DNA of 64,000 bases, taken from positions 62,001 through 126,000 of the forward strand of contig RCSZ01000017.1 of the NCBI GenBank assembly GCA_014898425.1, given 5' to 3'. A model generated the notes under the pieces. That model was not told where the DNA came from. It searched no databases and saw only the letters and a list, made by a program, of their open reading frames with translations. Source of the DNA: Botryotinia globosa. Its lineage: Eukaryota; Ascomycota; Leotiomycetes; Helotiales; Sclerotiniaceae. A program made the translations under genes and the position numbers. Positions 1 through 12,170 of the stretch are shown in pieces. Every line of letters starts with the position of its first letter. Position 1 is the stretch's first letter.

Positions 1-1140
1 TGTCGGCAGCTTGTGGCTTGAAGTTGATAGTGATCGTATTGTGCGGTATATCAAGCTAGCACTTCAACTTTCTTGTGGGAGTAAGATAAATTGACGCCAA
101 GCTTCTTGTATTCTGTGTGACGGTAGGTATTGTTGACTGGAACTTATGCGCGATGGAAGGAATGAATTGTAGGACTTTGCAGCGATAGCAAGAGAAGTGG
201 ACAAGAAGCTGTGTGACGACGGGAAGGTTCGGTATCAGATGCTCTTTCGCATGAAGGATAGGAATTGACGGTCAATATGGTTGGGGAGTGGCGTGAGATA
301 GTGACGATGGGTGGTATAGCGTGGAGAAAGATAGGTAGTTGGCAATCCTCTTACGCAGTAGTAGAATAGAGAGCCTGCAGCAAAGTAGAAAGAGGTTGAG
401 TGTTGGGGTACAGGCAAATAGGGATGTGTTATCGGCGTGGTGCTTGGTACCGCTTTATGAGTGAGAGGATTGAGTTTATGGAGAACCAATCAGAATCTTG
501 CACATGAAGCGTTGAAAAGAAAGCGCTTGCTATCTGTTGTGGCAAAGCTCAATAGTGAATATTTACATCGTGGCGGTGAGTTAGGGCAAATACCGATGAA
601 GTTTAACTTTTTTTTGCAAAGAGGTGAATGACAATTTCAATGAAGAGACTGCTTCATTGAATGAAAATCACACGATTTTGTCAAGGTACTCCATTGATTT
701 AGACGTGATGCTTCAATAATTTGATAGCAGAAGACATGCCTTTCTCTGTGGACATGACTGTACGCTTTGTTTGAGGTCACTGACCCGACCCAAGCAGAGA
801 GTAAAATTTCCATGTCCAAATGATGAATAGTAGGCCCTTTTCTGTACATTTATGTGTGAGCTTTGCTTAAGATGACTAATCTCAAGCCTATACATCATGT
901 CGCATGGTCAGACGCTGGTCAAGAACATCTAAATTGATGTCATGTTCATGCGCTAGCATAGACTCCAACGTGCAACTGTGCCGACACAATGTAAATATAC
1001 AACAACAGTATAACAGCAAGCGGACTCGTATATGTATCGCTATGGAGTGATCTAATCGTAGAAAATGTTTTTTTTACCTTACTATACAAAGAAGTCAACT
1101 TATGTGTGAGGTAAAAGGTATATGCGGGAGTGATACTTAC
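1..1140. other. Gene-free left end
   Basis: I see no supported gene here. The open frames are short, carry no recognisable motif and are composition-driven. The stretch may be the 3' part of the putative minus-strand transcript whose spliced leader appears at 1150-1550, but no downstream coding exon could be joined in frame. Confidence 0.4.
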
Positions 1141-1550
1141 GGCTGGCGGAGCCATCTCAACCTTCCAATGCGCACAATAGTACTGTAATTGATATTAGAA
1201 CAATTCGAAAACCTTAATGTATATCCTTGAGGTATTCCTACTATATTCTTTAAGTGTCAGTACCTTTTGTTGTTGATTCAGCTTGAAGTGTTTGATCTTT
1301 GAATGCAGCGATCTTGCCGATCAAGGACTTCCAGATGCCGTCAACAGCAATTAGAAGATGCCCAAAGCTTCAATTGAAGCAAAAAGTAGCAGAAGAATGA
1401 GAAGAATAACGTAATAAGAAATAAATTACATACCTTTCGTTGTGATATATTGGCGTTGAGGTGCTGGTGTTGATTGTGGTACTTGGCTGGTGTGGAGGAA
1501 AAGAGAAATGGATTTTGAAGTTGAGTAGGAATGGGGATTTTGAATTAAAG
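1141..1550 (-). other. Possible spliced leader of a minus-strand transcript
   Basis: Read on the minus strand, this stretch has the sequence texture of a fungal 5' leader. A CA-rich segment full of CAACACCAGCACC-like sequence ends in AAAG followed by GTATGT near 1435. An acceptor-like TTCAATTGAAG follows, then an open segment reading DGIWKSLIGKIAAFKDQ that ends in AAAG/GTACTG, then an acceptor TCAATTACAG near 1185. The first ATG (1155) encodes MAPPA and is immediately followed by GTAAGT. Reading phases do not join cleanly between the segments, so this may be an untranslated spliced leader or a decayed gene. No family is recognised. Confidence 0.25.
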
Positions 1551-2006
1551 GCAATGGGAAGGATTGTGTGAGCATAATGGAACTAAGAATGAAACTTAGC
1601 CTAAAAGGGTCTTAGGTACCTAGATACCCTCGAGGGTCTGTCTAGTGTTTCTGCCATAATGTGAGAACTGTGATATGCTTATATTTGAAACTTGGCTTCT
1701 GTATACTATTTAATATGCTCCCTTACTGGGTATCTGGTTCTAAAGCATCCATCAGTGGTATTATCAGCTTCATTAGATATCCTACGGTAATATACTTTGG
1801 TTGGACATTCCTTTCAACCTCCTTTATTATCTTGTTCTGGGATGTTTTTCACCTAACATACCTGTCTATTCTCACTTAGCAGCAGCAAACTATTCTGGGA
1901 GAAGGTTCCAGACTTTCTACTTGTCATCAGTCTTTTCTCTTGATTGAGTAACTTCTTGCCTTGATATAAACTTCGTTTTGGTTCTGCTAACACCTCCATG
2001 TTAATC

Positions 2007-2160
2007 TCAATATTCGCGAACGGCATTCAGGTAAAAGGAGTAGAATATAGCTTCGTTGAAGAGGTAAGAGTCTTGGCCGAAGTTGGCCTTCTGCTTCCCG
2101 TCGCTGCTAAAGATCATGTATGGTAGGTAACTGCCGAGCAGCCAAATGATATTTCCGATA
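2007..2160 (-). pseudogene. Coding-like terminal exon, unknown membrane protein
   Basis: An open minus-strand frame ends at a stop at 2007-2009. It encodes a hydrophobic stretch containing GNIIWLLGSYLPYMIF, then SSDGKQKANFGQDSYLF and NAVREY at the C-terminus. The alternation of apolar and turn residues looks like a membrane segment plus tail. An upstream open segment (about 2245-2310) reads CFLGLVIAVALPLNE and ends at a GTAAGT donor, but its phase does not fit the downstream frame. I read this as the remains of a multi-exon gene, possibly connected to the degenerate array to its right. The family is not recognised, and chance openness cannot be excluded. Confidence 0.3.
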
Positions 2161-2229
2161 CCTTCCCGCCTTGTAGATGTTCTGTATTCCTGCTATTCGA
2201 AGTTCTATTAATCTCACTGATCCGAACAT

Positions 2230-5200
2230 TAAAGAACTTACATTCATTCAAAGGAAGTGCGACAGCTATAACGAGACCCAAGAAGCAGTTGGAACCTTCG
2301 TCTTCCTTCGAATAGTCTCTAATAGCCACAGAAAATCAGTTGCTTACTTGATTATTGAAGTGGTTTCTCTATGCCATCAGCTTTTCGCTACTATATGCCA
2401 CAAGAACACAGGTTTGACTTCGAGCGTTATCAGTGTAGGCTTGCACAGCAGCGCCGAGTTAAAGGAGGAGCAGAAACTTACGATAATGCGACTTTTCGTT
2501 CTTCCCGCGGCAGACTATCGCTGATAATATAAAATACTACCCGCTTCGAAATGGAAAGCTTTTCTCGGGTTCCACTGGCCGTTCTTCCTCTCAAATTGCA
2601 GTTAGAGATTGTCCTGGCCCGATGGTAATCTATACATAAAAAGGTTATACACTAGGAGAATGGCATAAACTTACCTCTTTCAAGCTCAGCAAAAAGTACT
2701 CGGCGCTTCCTCGTCCCCGTGAAAGCCACCTCGAACCTCCGAATATCATTTGTTGATCAGCCCTTAATCCCCTCGAATTTCTAACACATGGTCATGAGAA
2801 TCTTGAATAACAGGGAGAGGACCTTGCGGTCAGCGAACTCCAGAGACGAGTAGGGATAGATTGGGAAAAGGAAATACTTACTATGTAAGACAGAGTCTGT
2901 GAAAGGGTAGGCTTGTTCCTCGCGTTTCTTATGATTGCTGAAGGCCGAAGGATACTGACTGCTTGACCACTGAAGACGCAATCTTCATCCTGCTTCGTTT
3001 TTCGAATCCGGCCATCGTTTCCGAACCGCAGAGCACATTGTAAACACTGCCAATTCTAACATAAAGCTGGAGCGAAGTAACAAACACAATATTGGGAGAG
3101 CTAAAAGCAGGTTTTATAGACTTACAATAAGATCTGTGGAGGGGCAGGCGCTTCGTCTTGTCTCTGATCGTTGTCGAAGACTGGAAGATACTATTTGCCG
3201 ATTTGAGAGCTCGTTTCTTTCTTGAACCCCGAATTATCTAAAATACGCAGGTGGGGAAGCACATTTTAAGCTCTGGTGATGACTTCGAAACAAGAAACAA
3301 TATCAGATGGGGTGGAGGCCAGGTTCTGAAAAATTCGCGGTAATCTCTATTCTCTTCCAATTGCTGTCGGGACTTGGCCATACTAACTGCTTGTCGACCA
3401 AAGAATCTCTTCAAAAGCTGACCCTTACATCTTACCCACACACGAAAGCCCTCGTTGCCAGTCCTCATGGTAAATCGACACGAGAAACGACATTAGATAA
3501 TGCAGAAGATCAGAATAACGATTCACAGTGAGGTACCTGAATCTTTCGGCTCTTCTCTTTACTTCCGAGTATTACTGACGACTGAAGAAGACTGACTTCT
3601 TATCCACCAAGAACCCTCTCCCTATTCTAAGCTTAATCGACATCTATGACTCGCGGATCGGCATAAAGACTCATCGCCAGTTCTTAATGTAGTCCGGACA
3701 CCGAGAAATAACATTATACGAGGCAGAAGATGGATACAAATCACGATAGAGTCCGCGAGGAAGTCGGGGAATCGGCCCTTTCCGTTCCATTTTGAAAGTC
3801 ATTGAGGACCAGATAGCCCCGATCACTTGCTCACAAAAGGCTGCATTGTCTCTCTTCTCCGGCAGTCGAATGTTAGACTTTACTCGAAAGTAGAGCGCTC
3901 AGTACAAGTCCACGCGGCAGTTTGAACACAAAAAGAGATATTATATGGAGTAGAAGACCGTATTTACAACTCACAACAAGATCTGTGGAGGGTCGAACTC
4001 TTCTTTTAGCTTCCAGAGATTCAAGAAACGCCGACGACTGAACATTAAAAACTCCAAACTCACGGGATGCTCTCGTTTCTCTAGCTTGCAGCAGTCGATC
4101 AGCATGGTTACCTCACGAATATATGGGCACAATACTACTTTTCACATCAAGTCGACCCGCAAAGTAGTACTAGGTGGCGTGCATAAGTTTATAACTCACG
4201 ATAAGATCCACAGGAGGGATGTTTTGCATCTACCTTTGGTGGCAGACTGGAGTTACCCCTCCCATCAACTAGGCCCGTATTGTAATATCATATTTGGGCG
4301 ACTGATAGGCATTTTTAAATACCGATAAATTCCGCAGAAGGAGCCGGTCTTCTCTTTGCTACCTGCCGCTACTGCTCAATCGAAAGCACCGACTAGTCTC
4401 ACGAAACTACCAGGGCTCTCTCGAAAGGTGGCCCTTGTCTTGGACTCATAGATACAGGAAGGAACATATCGTCGATTCTCATAATAAACTCGGCTCAAAG
4501 AATGATAGTAGGCCAGGAGGATCATATATCAATACGTACAAGGCGGAATTTTACACAGTGAGATTATATCCATTCAAGGTATCGACTATCACCGATGATT
4601 AAGTATCAACTTCCTGGCACCATTGGTCGTCTCCTATCCCCTAGTACCTGAGACCTAGCAATCTCGAATAGCAACTACGTCAATCGAAGGTACACCCTCT
4701 AGTTGACTTAGTCCCGGATGACGGCATTAGATCAGTGTGATAGCCGAGAATCACTATAATAACAAGACTCGCAGATGAGTGGGGCTCTTTTTCTTGCCTC
4801 TGACTATCTGCGGGGACTTGAAGCACTACTAATTACTCACTAGATGTCTTCCCTGCATTTAACCCTCTTATTTGTCATCAGCTGCAGGCACATGAAGTTG
4901 TCACTAGTCCTCGTATCAAGTGAGCTTTTGCACCGGCACTGGTTACGGAGATAACAGACAATTATTACAACGATAAGGTCTTGGTCTAGATTCAGGGTCC
5001 CATAAGACACTAACTATCAGGAAATATCCAAAAAAAAATATCAATGAGAGACCGACAAGTAGCTCTTCACCATGAGCAACTATTCATTCTACATTGGAAG
5101 CTCAGAAATTCAGGAATTTACCAATAGTTGTCTAATGAACCAGATTGCACGGAGGACATCCGATCGTGAAACTAATCGATAATCTTTACAATAAGAACGG

Positions 5201-6120
5201 ACGCATGCGGATTTGATCTCACCAGCGACATGTGCTCAGGTAGTGAGAAAACCAACTATTTGTCAGCGTTTGGCTCTCCTCTCTCGCTAGGGTGGGGCGC
5301 TAATCTAAAGGAAAAACACGGCAATAGAACAAACCAGCGTCAACAGCAAGTAGGTGTTACTATGTCAAGGCTGGTGTATGAGCCAAAGTCTCCCCATAGT
5401 CTTCCGGCTGTTATCAAAGATTGCAAAATTTCATCTCCTTAGCGGTAAAGTTTTTCTCTCTCCCTTTTGCGCCAATTGATGAGAGACTTACACGCAACAC
5501 AGAAACGCAGAACGAGTCTCGATTTCGGTATCATAAAACGACATTATAAAAGGGAATCACAGGCGCATACTATGATGACTTGGTTCACGAAGAGATTTTT
5601 GCCAATCACGAACTCAAGATTATCGAAGGGAAAGAAAGTTACCTGCCAATATTTGATGGAGGAATCTCAGACGAGCAATGTGTCAGAATTGGTGGGAGGC
5701 AACGAAACAACCACAGCATTTCCAACAACCCGAGTCTATTGCACATCACTTGCATCCCTTTCGACAATTGAGGTCACCTAAAAACCTGCTCCTAATACAT
5801 CCCTCTCTTTTTTGTGAGAGTCATTGAAGGCCTTATGTTCAACATACTTAAACGCGCGAAGCGTTGATGCGGGTGCGGATCTGATGGAAAACATCGAAAT
5901 ATGTGAAAACCAGACATGTACGGGAAAGGGACCGCAGAAGAGTTCGTGGAAGCTACAGAGCCCAGAGAACCCAGTTCCAAGGTTTGGAATGACTAAATTA
6001 TGTCTGATAACTAAGCTAATGAAGTTTATTCAGCAATCCGAACTTTGCTGTTTTTTCTGTCAATGATCAAGGATTGAATGATTCCTTATCCACTGAGAAT
6101 CTTACTCTTATGGAAGCGCG
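2230..6120 (-). repeat. Degenerate tandem array of exon/intron-like units
   Basis: A recurrent block is visible at roughly 180-245 bp spacing. On the plus strand its core approximates CTTACGATAAGATCTGYGGAG. Examples lie near 2477, 2672, 2877, 3121, 3303, 3520, 3748, 3977, 4196, 4319, 4552, 4970 and 5187. In the best units it is preceded by an ACATTATACGAGGCAGAAGA-like segment (3490, 3710, 3935) and followed by a TCTTCTCTTTAGCT/GACGACTGA-like segment. On the minus strand the core reads as an exon end (CCTCCACAGATCTTATT) followed by a GTAAGT or GTGAGT donor. Each unit also has an upstream CAG acceptor candidate that leaves an exon of about 40-65 nt. Several units translate to related peptides ending in PPQILL or PPPHLIL. 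Most units have lost frame or splice sites, so the array looks decayed. Confidence 0.55.
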
Positions 6121-9100
6121 AGCCACAATCCCGCAGTTTGCGAAAGGAACTTATTGTCAACCTTGGAGTTGAACGGAAGACAGAGCCAGACATTGCCCCA
6201 AATGCAGGAGTAAATCGACTACAGAGTGTTCCACAAGCGCTGACAGTTCCTTTTGTTTCATACCTCACACTAAACATCAGGACATCAATTTTGTACCCTC
6301 GGCGGCATCTTTGTCTCGTCTCGCGACTAAAGATCATTTCTCCTCCAATACATTGAAGAACTATGGAAATTCGAGCGGATCTAGGCTCAAGAGCTAGATA
6401 CCGATGGCATTCTGCAACGCAGAATCAGTGGGAATTACTATGAACAATTTTCAAAGAAATGAAAACCAGCTCTCTCTTGCCACGTACTCATCGATAATCA
6501 AAGACCGAGCGTCATCGCCTTCCCCTCTGCTAAACGCACTTCCCCCATGCGAAACAGCCAACCATATGGACTTCCATAATAGCTAAGTTCACATAGAATT
6601 GAAGACCCATCCGGCCCCTCGTCAACAACCGCGGAACATTGACTGCCGATCTGCTGTGCTGACTATTTTTCAATAGATCCAAAGGCTCCACGCTGCCGAA
6701 AGCAGAACTAGCAATCATATGAATAAAATCGAAGCAGAGCTCAACAGGTAAAGACGGTGGAAGGTCCGAAGATAGCCGACAAAAACACAAAATTTTGGGG
6801 TTGGAGAACTGATGAGAGAAGCATGGAGGTTATGAAAGGCCAACATATAAATGACCGGGGAGTTTGAAAAATGTCACTGATGAACGAAGGTTGACGTACG
6901 AAGATTGGAGAATGAGAGGGGAAAATATAAGAAGATGAGAAGGGGGGAACGAAAATATAGAAATGCAAAGACTTGTAGGCGGAGAACATGAAGGTCGCGG
7001 AGTGACGATGTAAGAGACCAAAAAACAAAGAAGGCTCTGCGTGAGTATTCCACATGTGAGGAGACACAACACAGAAAAGTGCAGAGCGGAGAGCGAGCAG
7101 TTCAAAGACGGCAAGGCAAGCTTCCGAGAGCTAGAGTGGCAGAATATAAACCACCGCGGCGTGGATAGGCGGAGTAAAAAATGGCCAAGAGATGGAGAGC
7201 ATTATTATAGGGCATTTGAACAGCGGTAATCTTGTCACAAGAGAAGGAGATATACACAAGATGTACAATATGCGAAAAAAGACTGCTAGCTCCACAGTTG
7301 CAGAACTCCCAAGGAGAAATCTGCATTCTAGGAAAACACTGGTTTTGATAAGTCAGACTTCCCTCGAAGATGGATTTTAGCAGCAGAATTCAAATGCTCA
7401 ACAGACATCGTGATTACACATTACGAATAGGGTATTGAAGGAGGTGAGTCAGCGCTTGTGGGGTTGGCAAAAACCTACAAGAATTTGCACGTAGCCAATA
7501 ACCGTATTCCTGTCAAGTATTAAGTTCCGCTTCAATGCTGATTACAAGTGTATTCCTCGCAACAGAGTCTGGACAATTGACTCAGCTCACTCTCAAAGAC
7601 GTTCACGATAAGCGAAAGTGTTGTATGGAGCCATGGGCTCGTTCCATAACAAGCCTCGTGAATGTTGGAACAAATAAACCAGAATGAAGGGATTAACCGA
7701 TCAATGTTATCTGGAAAAGGGAGTGACTCTTTATTATACGTTCTCTTGATGCCGCCTTTTGAGCCGATTCTTTTCGCTAAGTGGTCCCACTGAGCAGGGG
7801 AGAGGGCATTCGCACTATTCAGAAGATGCCAGGGGTTAATGACGCGGAGAAGATAGCTGAGATATGAGATTAACTTGAGACGAAGGTCTCCCTCATTGAG
7901 CAAGTGTGGAGAAGTATCTAGTCATTGCCGCACTCATCCTGACTATCATATTGGCTCCCAAAAGTTTGTTCGTTTTAGGTGCTACATAGATGAGGGCAGG
8001 CAACTTTCCAAGAATGTGCATAACGTATCGCTATCACAACTTGCAGTGGACCTTTTTCCCCAAAGCTACCGAGCTGTGATTTAATGTTACACAATGAATG
8101 TCTTTGCCCCCTCACTATAGAAAATGATGACTGAGCTCCACACACAGCAAAGTATTTACTTGCGACTTCGTTTCTCATCTTATGTGGTACCACTTGGCTA
8201 TATGCAAACGAACTACGCGGCAATTTGGCACGCACCAGGTCCATTTCGCAAATATCTCTCGTACTCGTGCATTTCCTCAGAAATAACTTCCAACGACATT
8301 AGCAAAAAAACAACAACTTTAACAAACCCGTCGCTCTCCGCAATCCTTCTCGTCCCTCACCCAATGATGACATTACTCTTAGCTAAGGGAAAAGGGTACT
8401 AAAATTCGCGAAGAAACAAATTAACATAGCAAATCATGTATTCAAGACGACAAGAGAGAGGTATCATGAAGATAGCAAACATGAATACCTTTTCACCCCT
8501 CGCCCTATTGTTTCCTTTCTCTTCTTCTCCTTTAGATATCATGGAACACTGAACATTGGTTGAAAAGTTGAAAAGTGTTAATGTTCTGGAACTCCAAGTT
8601 GAAATCCCTGACATGAGTGAACCTTTCTTCAGATCATCAGAAAAGAACACAACACCCAGAAAAACGAACACAAACTTCACAACTTCCAATTCCAAGTATA
8701 CAAAAAGGGTTGTTTTACCACTCCCCAACAAAAACATACAACGTTCCCCAACATCACTGTTTCACCCCAATCAAGCAAACTCAAAGCAATCTTCACAACT
8801 GCAGTAATTGAAACTTTACAAACTTTTTGTACTAGCTTGCATGTCTATTAAAGAATATTTTTCCACATCCCACATCCCACATTCCATCAGACATAGGCTC
8901 AACCTCGGCCGGGCAAACAATTTTCCATCAACTAACCTAAACTAACATGAACTAACAGTACTGAACCAACCAGTACACCCCAAACCTCGTGATCTCTCCC
9001 TTCGAATCCTTCTGTTGCATATCTGAAAAGTTGATTTTTGAATTTTGGAGAGCATGGGAGCAATTTTTTTTTTTGGTTTTTTTTTGGAAAAGTTGATTTT

Positions 9101-10125
9101 TTTTTGGAGAGAGCTGAGGAAAAAAAAGTTGTTGGGTTTTGGTGATTTTCGTAAGCTTAATTTTTGTAATTTTTGTCATCCATGGGTGGAGTTTGAAATT
9201 GGATAGTTATTTGATTTTTCGTTTTATTGGGCTGGAATTGAGGAGAATTGTTATTGGGTGTGTAGCAGACTGTTTAAACAACTTTTCAGAGAGATAAAGT
9301 GATTTATGAGGTTAGAAAAGTTGTTTACATGAAGTGTGTAGATGCTTATTAAAATTTTGGAATTTTACTATTTTTTGGCTAAAGAAGAAAGAAATAGTTG
9401 ATTTTGAAAATGATGGGGGAAAGTATATGGTTCGTTTATTATGATGATATAGTATGTTTGTAAATTAAGAACTTTTTGATATTAGAAAAAGTTGTTTACA
9501 TGAAGTTTGTAGATGTTGAATCAAATTATCTGATTTTCTTGATTTTCTTGGTAAAGGAAATGGGGAGGAGGGGATAGTTGATTCTGGAAGGATACCATGG
9601 AAGAATTGCTTCTATTTATGGTGATTGGATTGTGAATTTGAAGGTTCACAACTTTTTGGAGTTGTAGCAGGTAAGGGGGTGGAGGATGTGTATGGTATTT
9701 GGTGTGAAGAGCTTTGTGCAAAGGGAAAGGGTGGAGGAATATAGAGAAGCAGGGATATGAAAGATGTGGAGTTGTTGGTATGGTGGGAGGTGTGCAATTA
9801 CTGTTGGGGAGAGCGGGAGTAGGTAGATAGGTTGGGGTATTGAGATTAGATGTTGATGTGAATGAGGTGTACATGTCAATGTGCATTTGTATCAAGTCAA
9901 GAGCTTTCCTTCTCTCAGCAAAGCATCTGAGGGTAAATGGAAGAATAACAAGATTGTCACAAGAGTTCAAGATATCTATCACAAGATACCAAAAAGGTAA
10001 CCAAACGAACGAAATCAACTATTCTATCAAATAAAACTTCATTATACAACATGAACATTTATAACCCGGCAATCTTCAAACGACCACAGCAATAACCGCT
10101 ATCATCATCATCATCATCATCATCT
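6121..10125. other. Gene-free block with AAAAGTTG-type motifs
   Basis: No intact gene is supported. A 124-codon open frame on the minus strand (7532-7903) lacks an ATG at its 5' end and has no recognised motif. From about 8.5 to 9.7 kb the plus strand is rich in AAAAGTTG and AGTTGATTTT words and purine/T tracts. It includes a near-duplicate pair (about 9307-9332 and 9480-9505) sharing AAAAGTTGTTTACATGAAG and GTGTAGATG/TTTGTAGATG. The segment at 9014-9041 has inverted relatives at about 26.74 and 28.04 kb. Confidence 0.4.
9014..9041 (+). repeat. Dispersed motif, copy 1
   Basis: The sequence starts GTTGCATATCTGAAAAG and continues TTGATTTTTGA. Near-identical sequence lies inverted at about 26734-26760 and 28034-28064, and the first half also recurs near 13082-13097. 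The copies sit only in gene-free DNA. They could be fragments of a dispersed element or a shared regulatory word. Confidence 0.5.
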
Positions 10126-12170
10126 CTACATCATAACCATCCCCCCAATAACAACCACCGCTCCCCAAACCACCAATCCTCCACCAACCACCTCCGCCGC
10201 ACCTCCCTCAAAAGCCACCACATTACCCTTATTCCCCAAGCTCAACCCCGGCGTAGGACTAGCCACCGATCCCGCCGTCTCGTTTCCATTTCCCGCCTCA
10301 TCAGGATAAAACGGCTTAGCCACAATGACCCGAGACGGACTTTCCGTCCCCAAAGCTGCATCCTCATCTCCATCTCCCGTCCACGCCACAGCCTGTTTAG
10401 CAAGTCCCCGAAGCTGTCCCTTCAATTCATCTTTTGCCGCGTTGAAATAATTCTCCGCGTTGATATCGAGATCGAAATCTGGGATGCCGCCAGATCCGAT
10501 ACCGAGGAGTTCGAACGCGGGGGTGACGCTGGGAAGGGCGGGAGAGGCGGGCATGAAGTTTGTGAGATCGTCGGTGGGGTTTTCTATGCAGGTGAAGGCG
10601 GGAGTTAGCGGGCATTTACCACCGCGGCCACAGTTGGGGTAGTTGGGATCATAAGTGGGTTCGGGACGTGGAGGGGGAGTGCAATTACCTTCGTCGCCAA
10701 AGTCGCCGATGCTTCCGAAGACATCTGATATATGGTTGAGAATGGATTCGTCATCGGTGATGGGGTTATTGTTACCGATGGGTTGAGAGGGAGGCCCGGC
10801 GACTGGTGTGTTGATTGGAGTTGCGGGGGTAAAAGCTGGAGCTGGAGCGTTTTGTGATTGCTGTGGACCGATAGGAGATGCTTGTGGTACATTAGCACTT
10901 GGGGAAGGCGTCGGTACTGTAGGTGGAGTGTTGGAAGGTGCTGGACTGGCGACGTTTCCGAGTTGATATATCTTAACCGATTTAACCAACCAGTATCTAA
11001 TTACATCACTTTAGTCTTTTTCCTTTCCCCATTCAACAGAAAGAATAAAAATACTCTCAAGGAAGGATAAAAACTCACTGATCACCAAAAGCCTCGGGCT
11101 TACCCGCCACATAATCCACACAAGTCGCTGCTTTTGGTCCACAAGTAGCATCACTTGACCAAACAGCACTTGCCCAATCACCACAGAACGTCGTATCAAA
11201 AATCAGTCTATTCTCTTTGAAATGAGTATCGATATCACAATCACCTTCGAAATTTGAAACTGGAGTTCCCCATTTACTCGGATCGGGATTTGGTCCGTTG
11301 ATATCTGCAGGGGCTGTTCCAGCTGGGAAGAAATAGACACGGATGTGCGAGGAGGTCCATTCCATGGCATAGATACCACCGCCATTGAGGTTGAATCCTC
11401 TGCCATAGCTGTTGGTGCGTGGATCGCTGATTCCGCAACCGACACCGACGGGGTTGGCGAAGTTGTTGCAGTTGGCGCTTTGAAGAGTACCGGTTTGTCC
11501 AGAGCCAGCGACTGAGCAAGTTGGCCCACTTTATTCATTCATGTTAGTGGAACTGTCCCAAAGTGATGTTTATGATTTGATGGGAGACTAACGAGTGTAA
11601 AGACATGAGATTGTGGCTCTGGCTATTCACACCCTCAATGATGTCGATTTCTCCTAGGACCGCCGTTAGCAATTGATTTCTCCCTAAAGATGTGATACAA
11701 CATACCATTGTATGGCCAATTATAACCCACAGTCCACACTGTACGAACAGATTAGTCTAAACTCCATTGACAGTTACCAGATTCATCAACTTACTCGCTG
11801 GCCATGAACCACAGGCGCCACCAGGCATATGACCCAAATCCGCGATGAAAAGACCATGGGTCCAACTTTTTTTACTTTCAATTCTCACGCTATTTCTTCC
11901 CGGTCCACTAGGATCCAATATCTTCTTGGAATCAACTCCCATATAAACTCCATCACTTCTCACAGATATCAATCCTTGCTGCGACGCATCACTCTCACTC
12001 ACATACGTAACAAAACCATGAGTCGGATCTGGCGCTGTGAAGAAATCAAACGCATCGAAAAAAGTATTGCCACTATAGCTTTCTTCTAATTGGTATCCTG
12101 TGAGTGCCGTAATGGAAGTTATGAAACTAGAGATGGTAAGGCATCTCAAAAAGAGTGATGAGGTTGCCAT
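10126..12170 (-). CDS. GPI-anchored GH16 family glycoside hydrolase (five exons)
   Basis: Predicted secreted, membrane/wall-anchored GH16 endo-beta-glucanase acting on beta-1,3- or beta-1,3/1,4-glucans. Model: complement of 10126-10996, 11079-11528, 11593-11653, 11706-11738 and 11795-12170; all splice phases agree and give 596 residues. The start carries a signal peptide (residues 1 to about 22). The retaining GH16 signature EIDIIEG spans the third exon, with nucleophile E138, D140 and acid/base E143, preceded by the family's GGACGSWPA and WTVGYNWPYNG segments. YWLVKSVKIYQ closes the catalytic fold. A Pro/Ser/Thr-rich linker, a Cys-bearing segment and a hydrophobic tail ending GGMVMM follow, consistent with GPI attachment. 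A wall-remodelling role is inferred from the anchor; a host-glucan role is possible. Exact substrate cannot be read from sequence. Confidence 0.9.

Noticed and set aside
6741..7114. Overlapping minus-strand Ser/Phe/Pro-rich frames
   Set aside because: Two frames are open over the same AG-rich stretch, a sign of composition rather than coding.
7532..7903. 124-codon minus-strand open frame
   Set aside because: It has no ATG at its 5' end, no splice context and no recognised motif; it is probably random openness.
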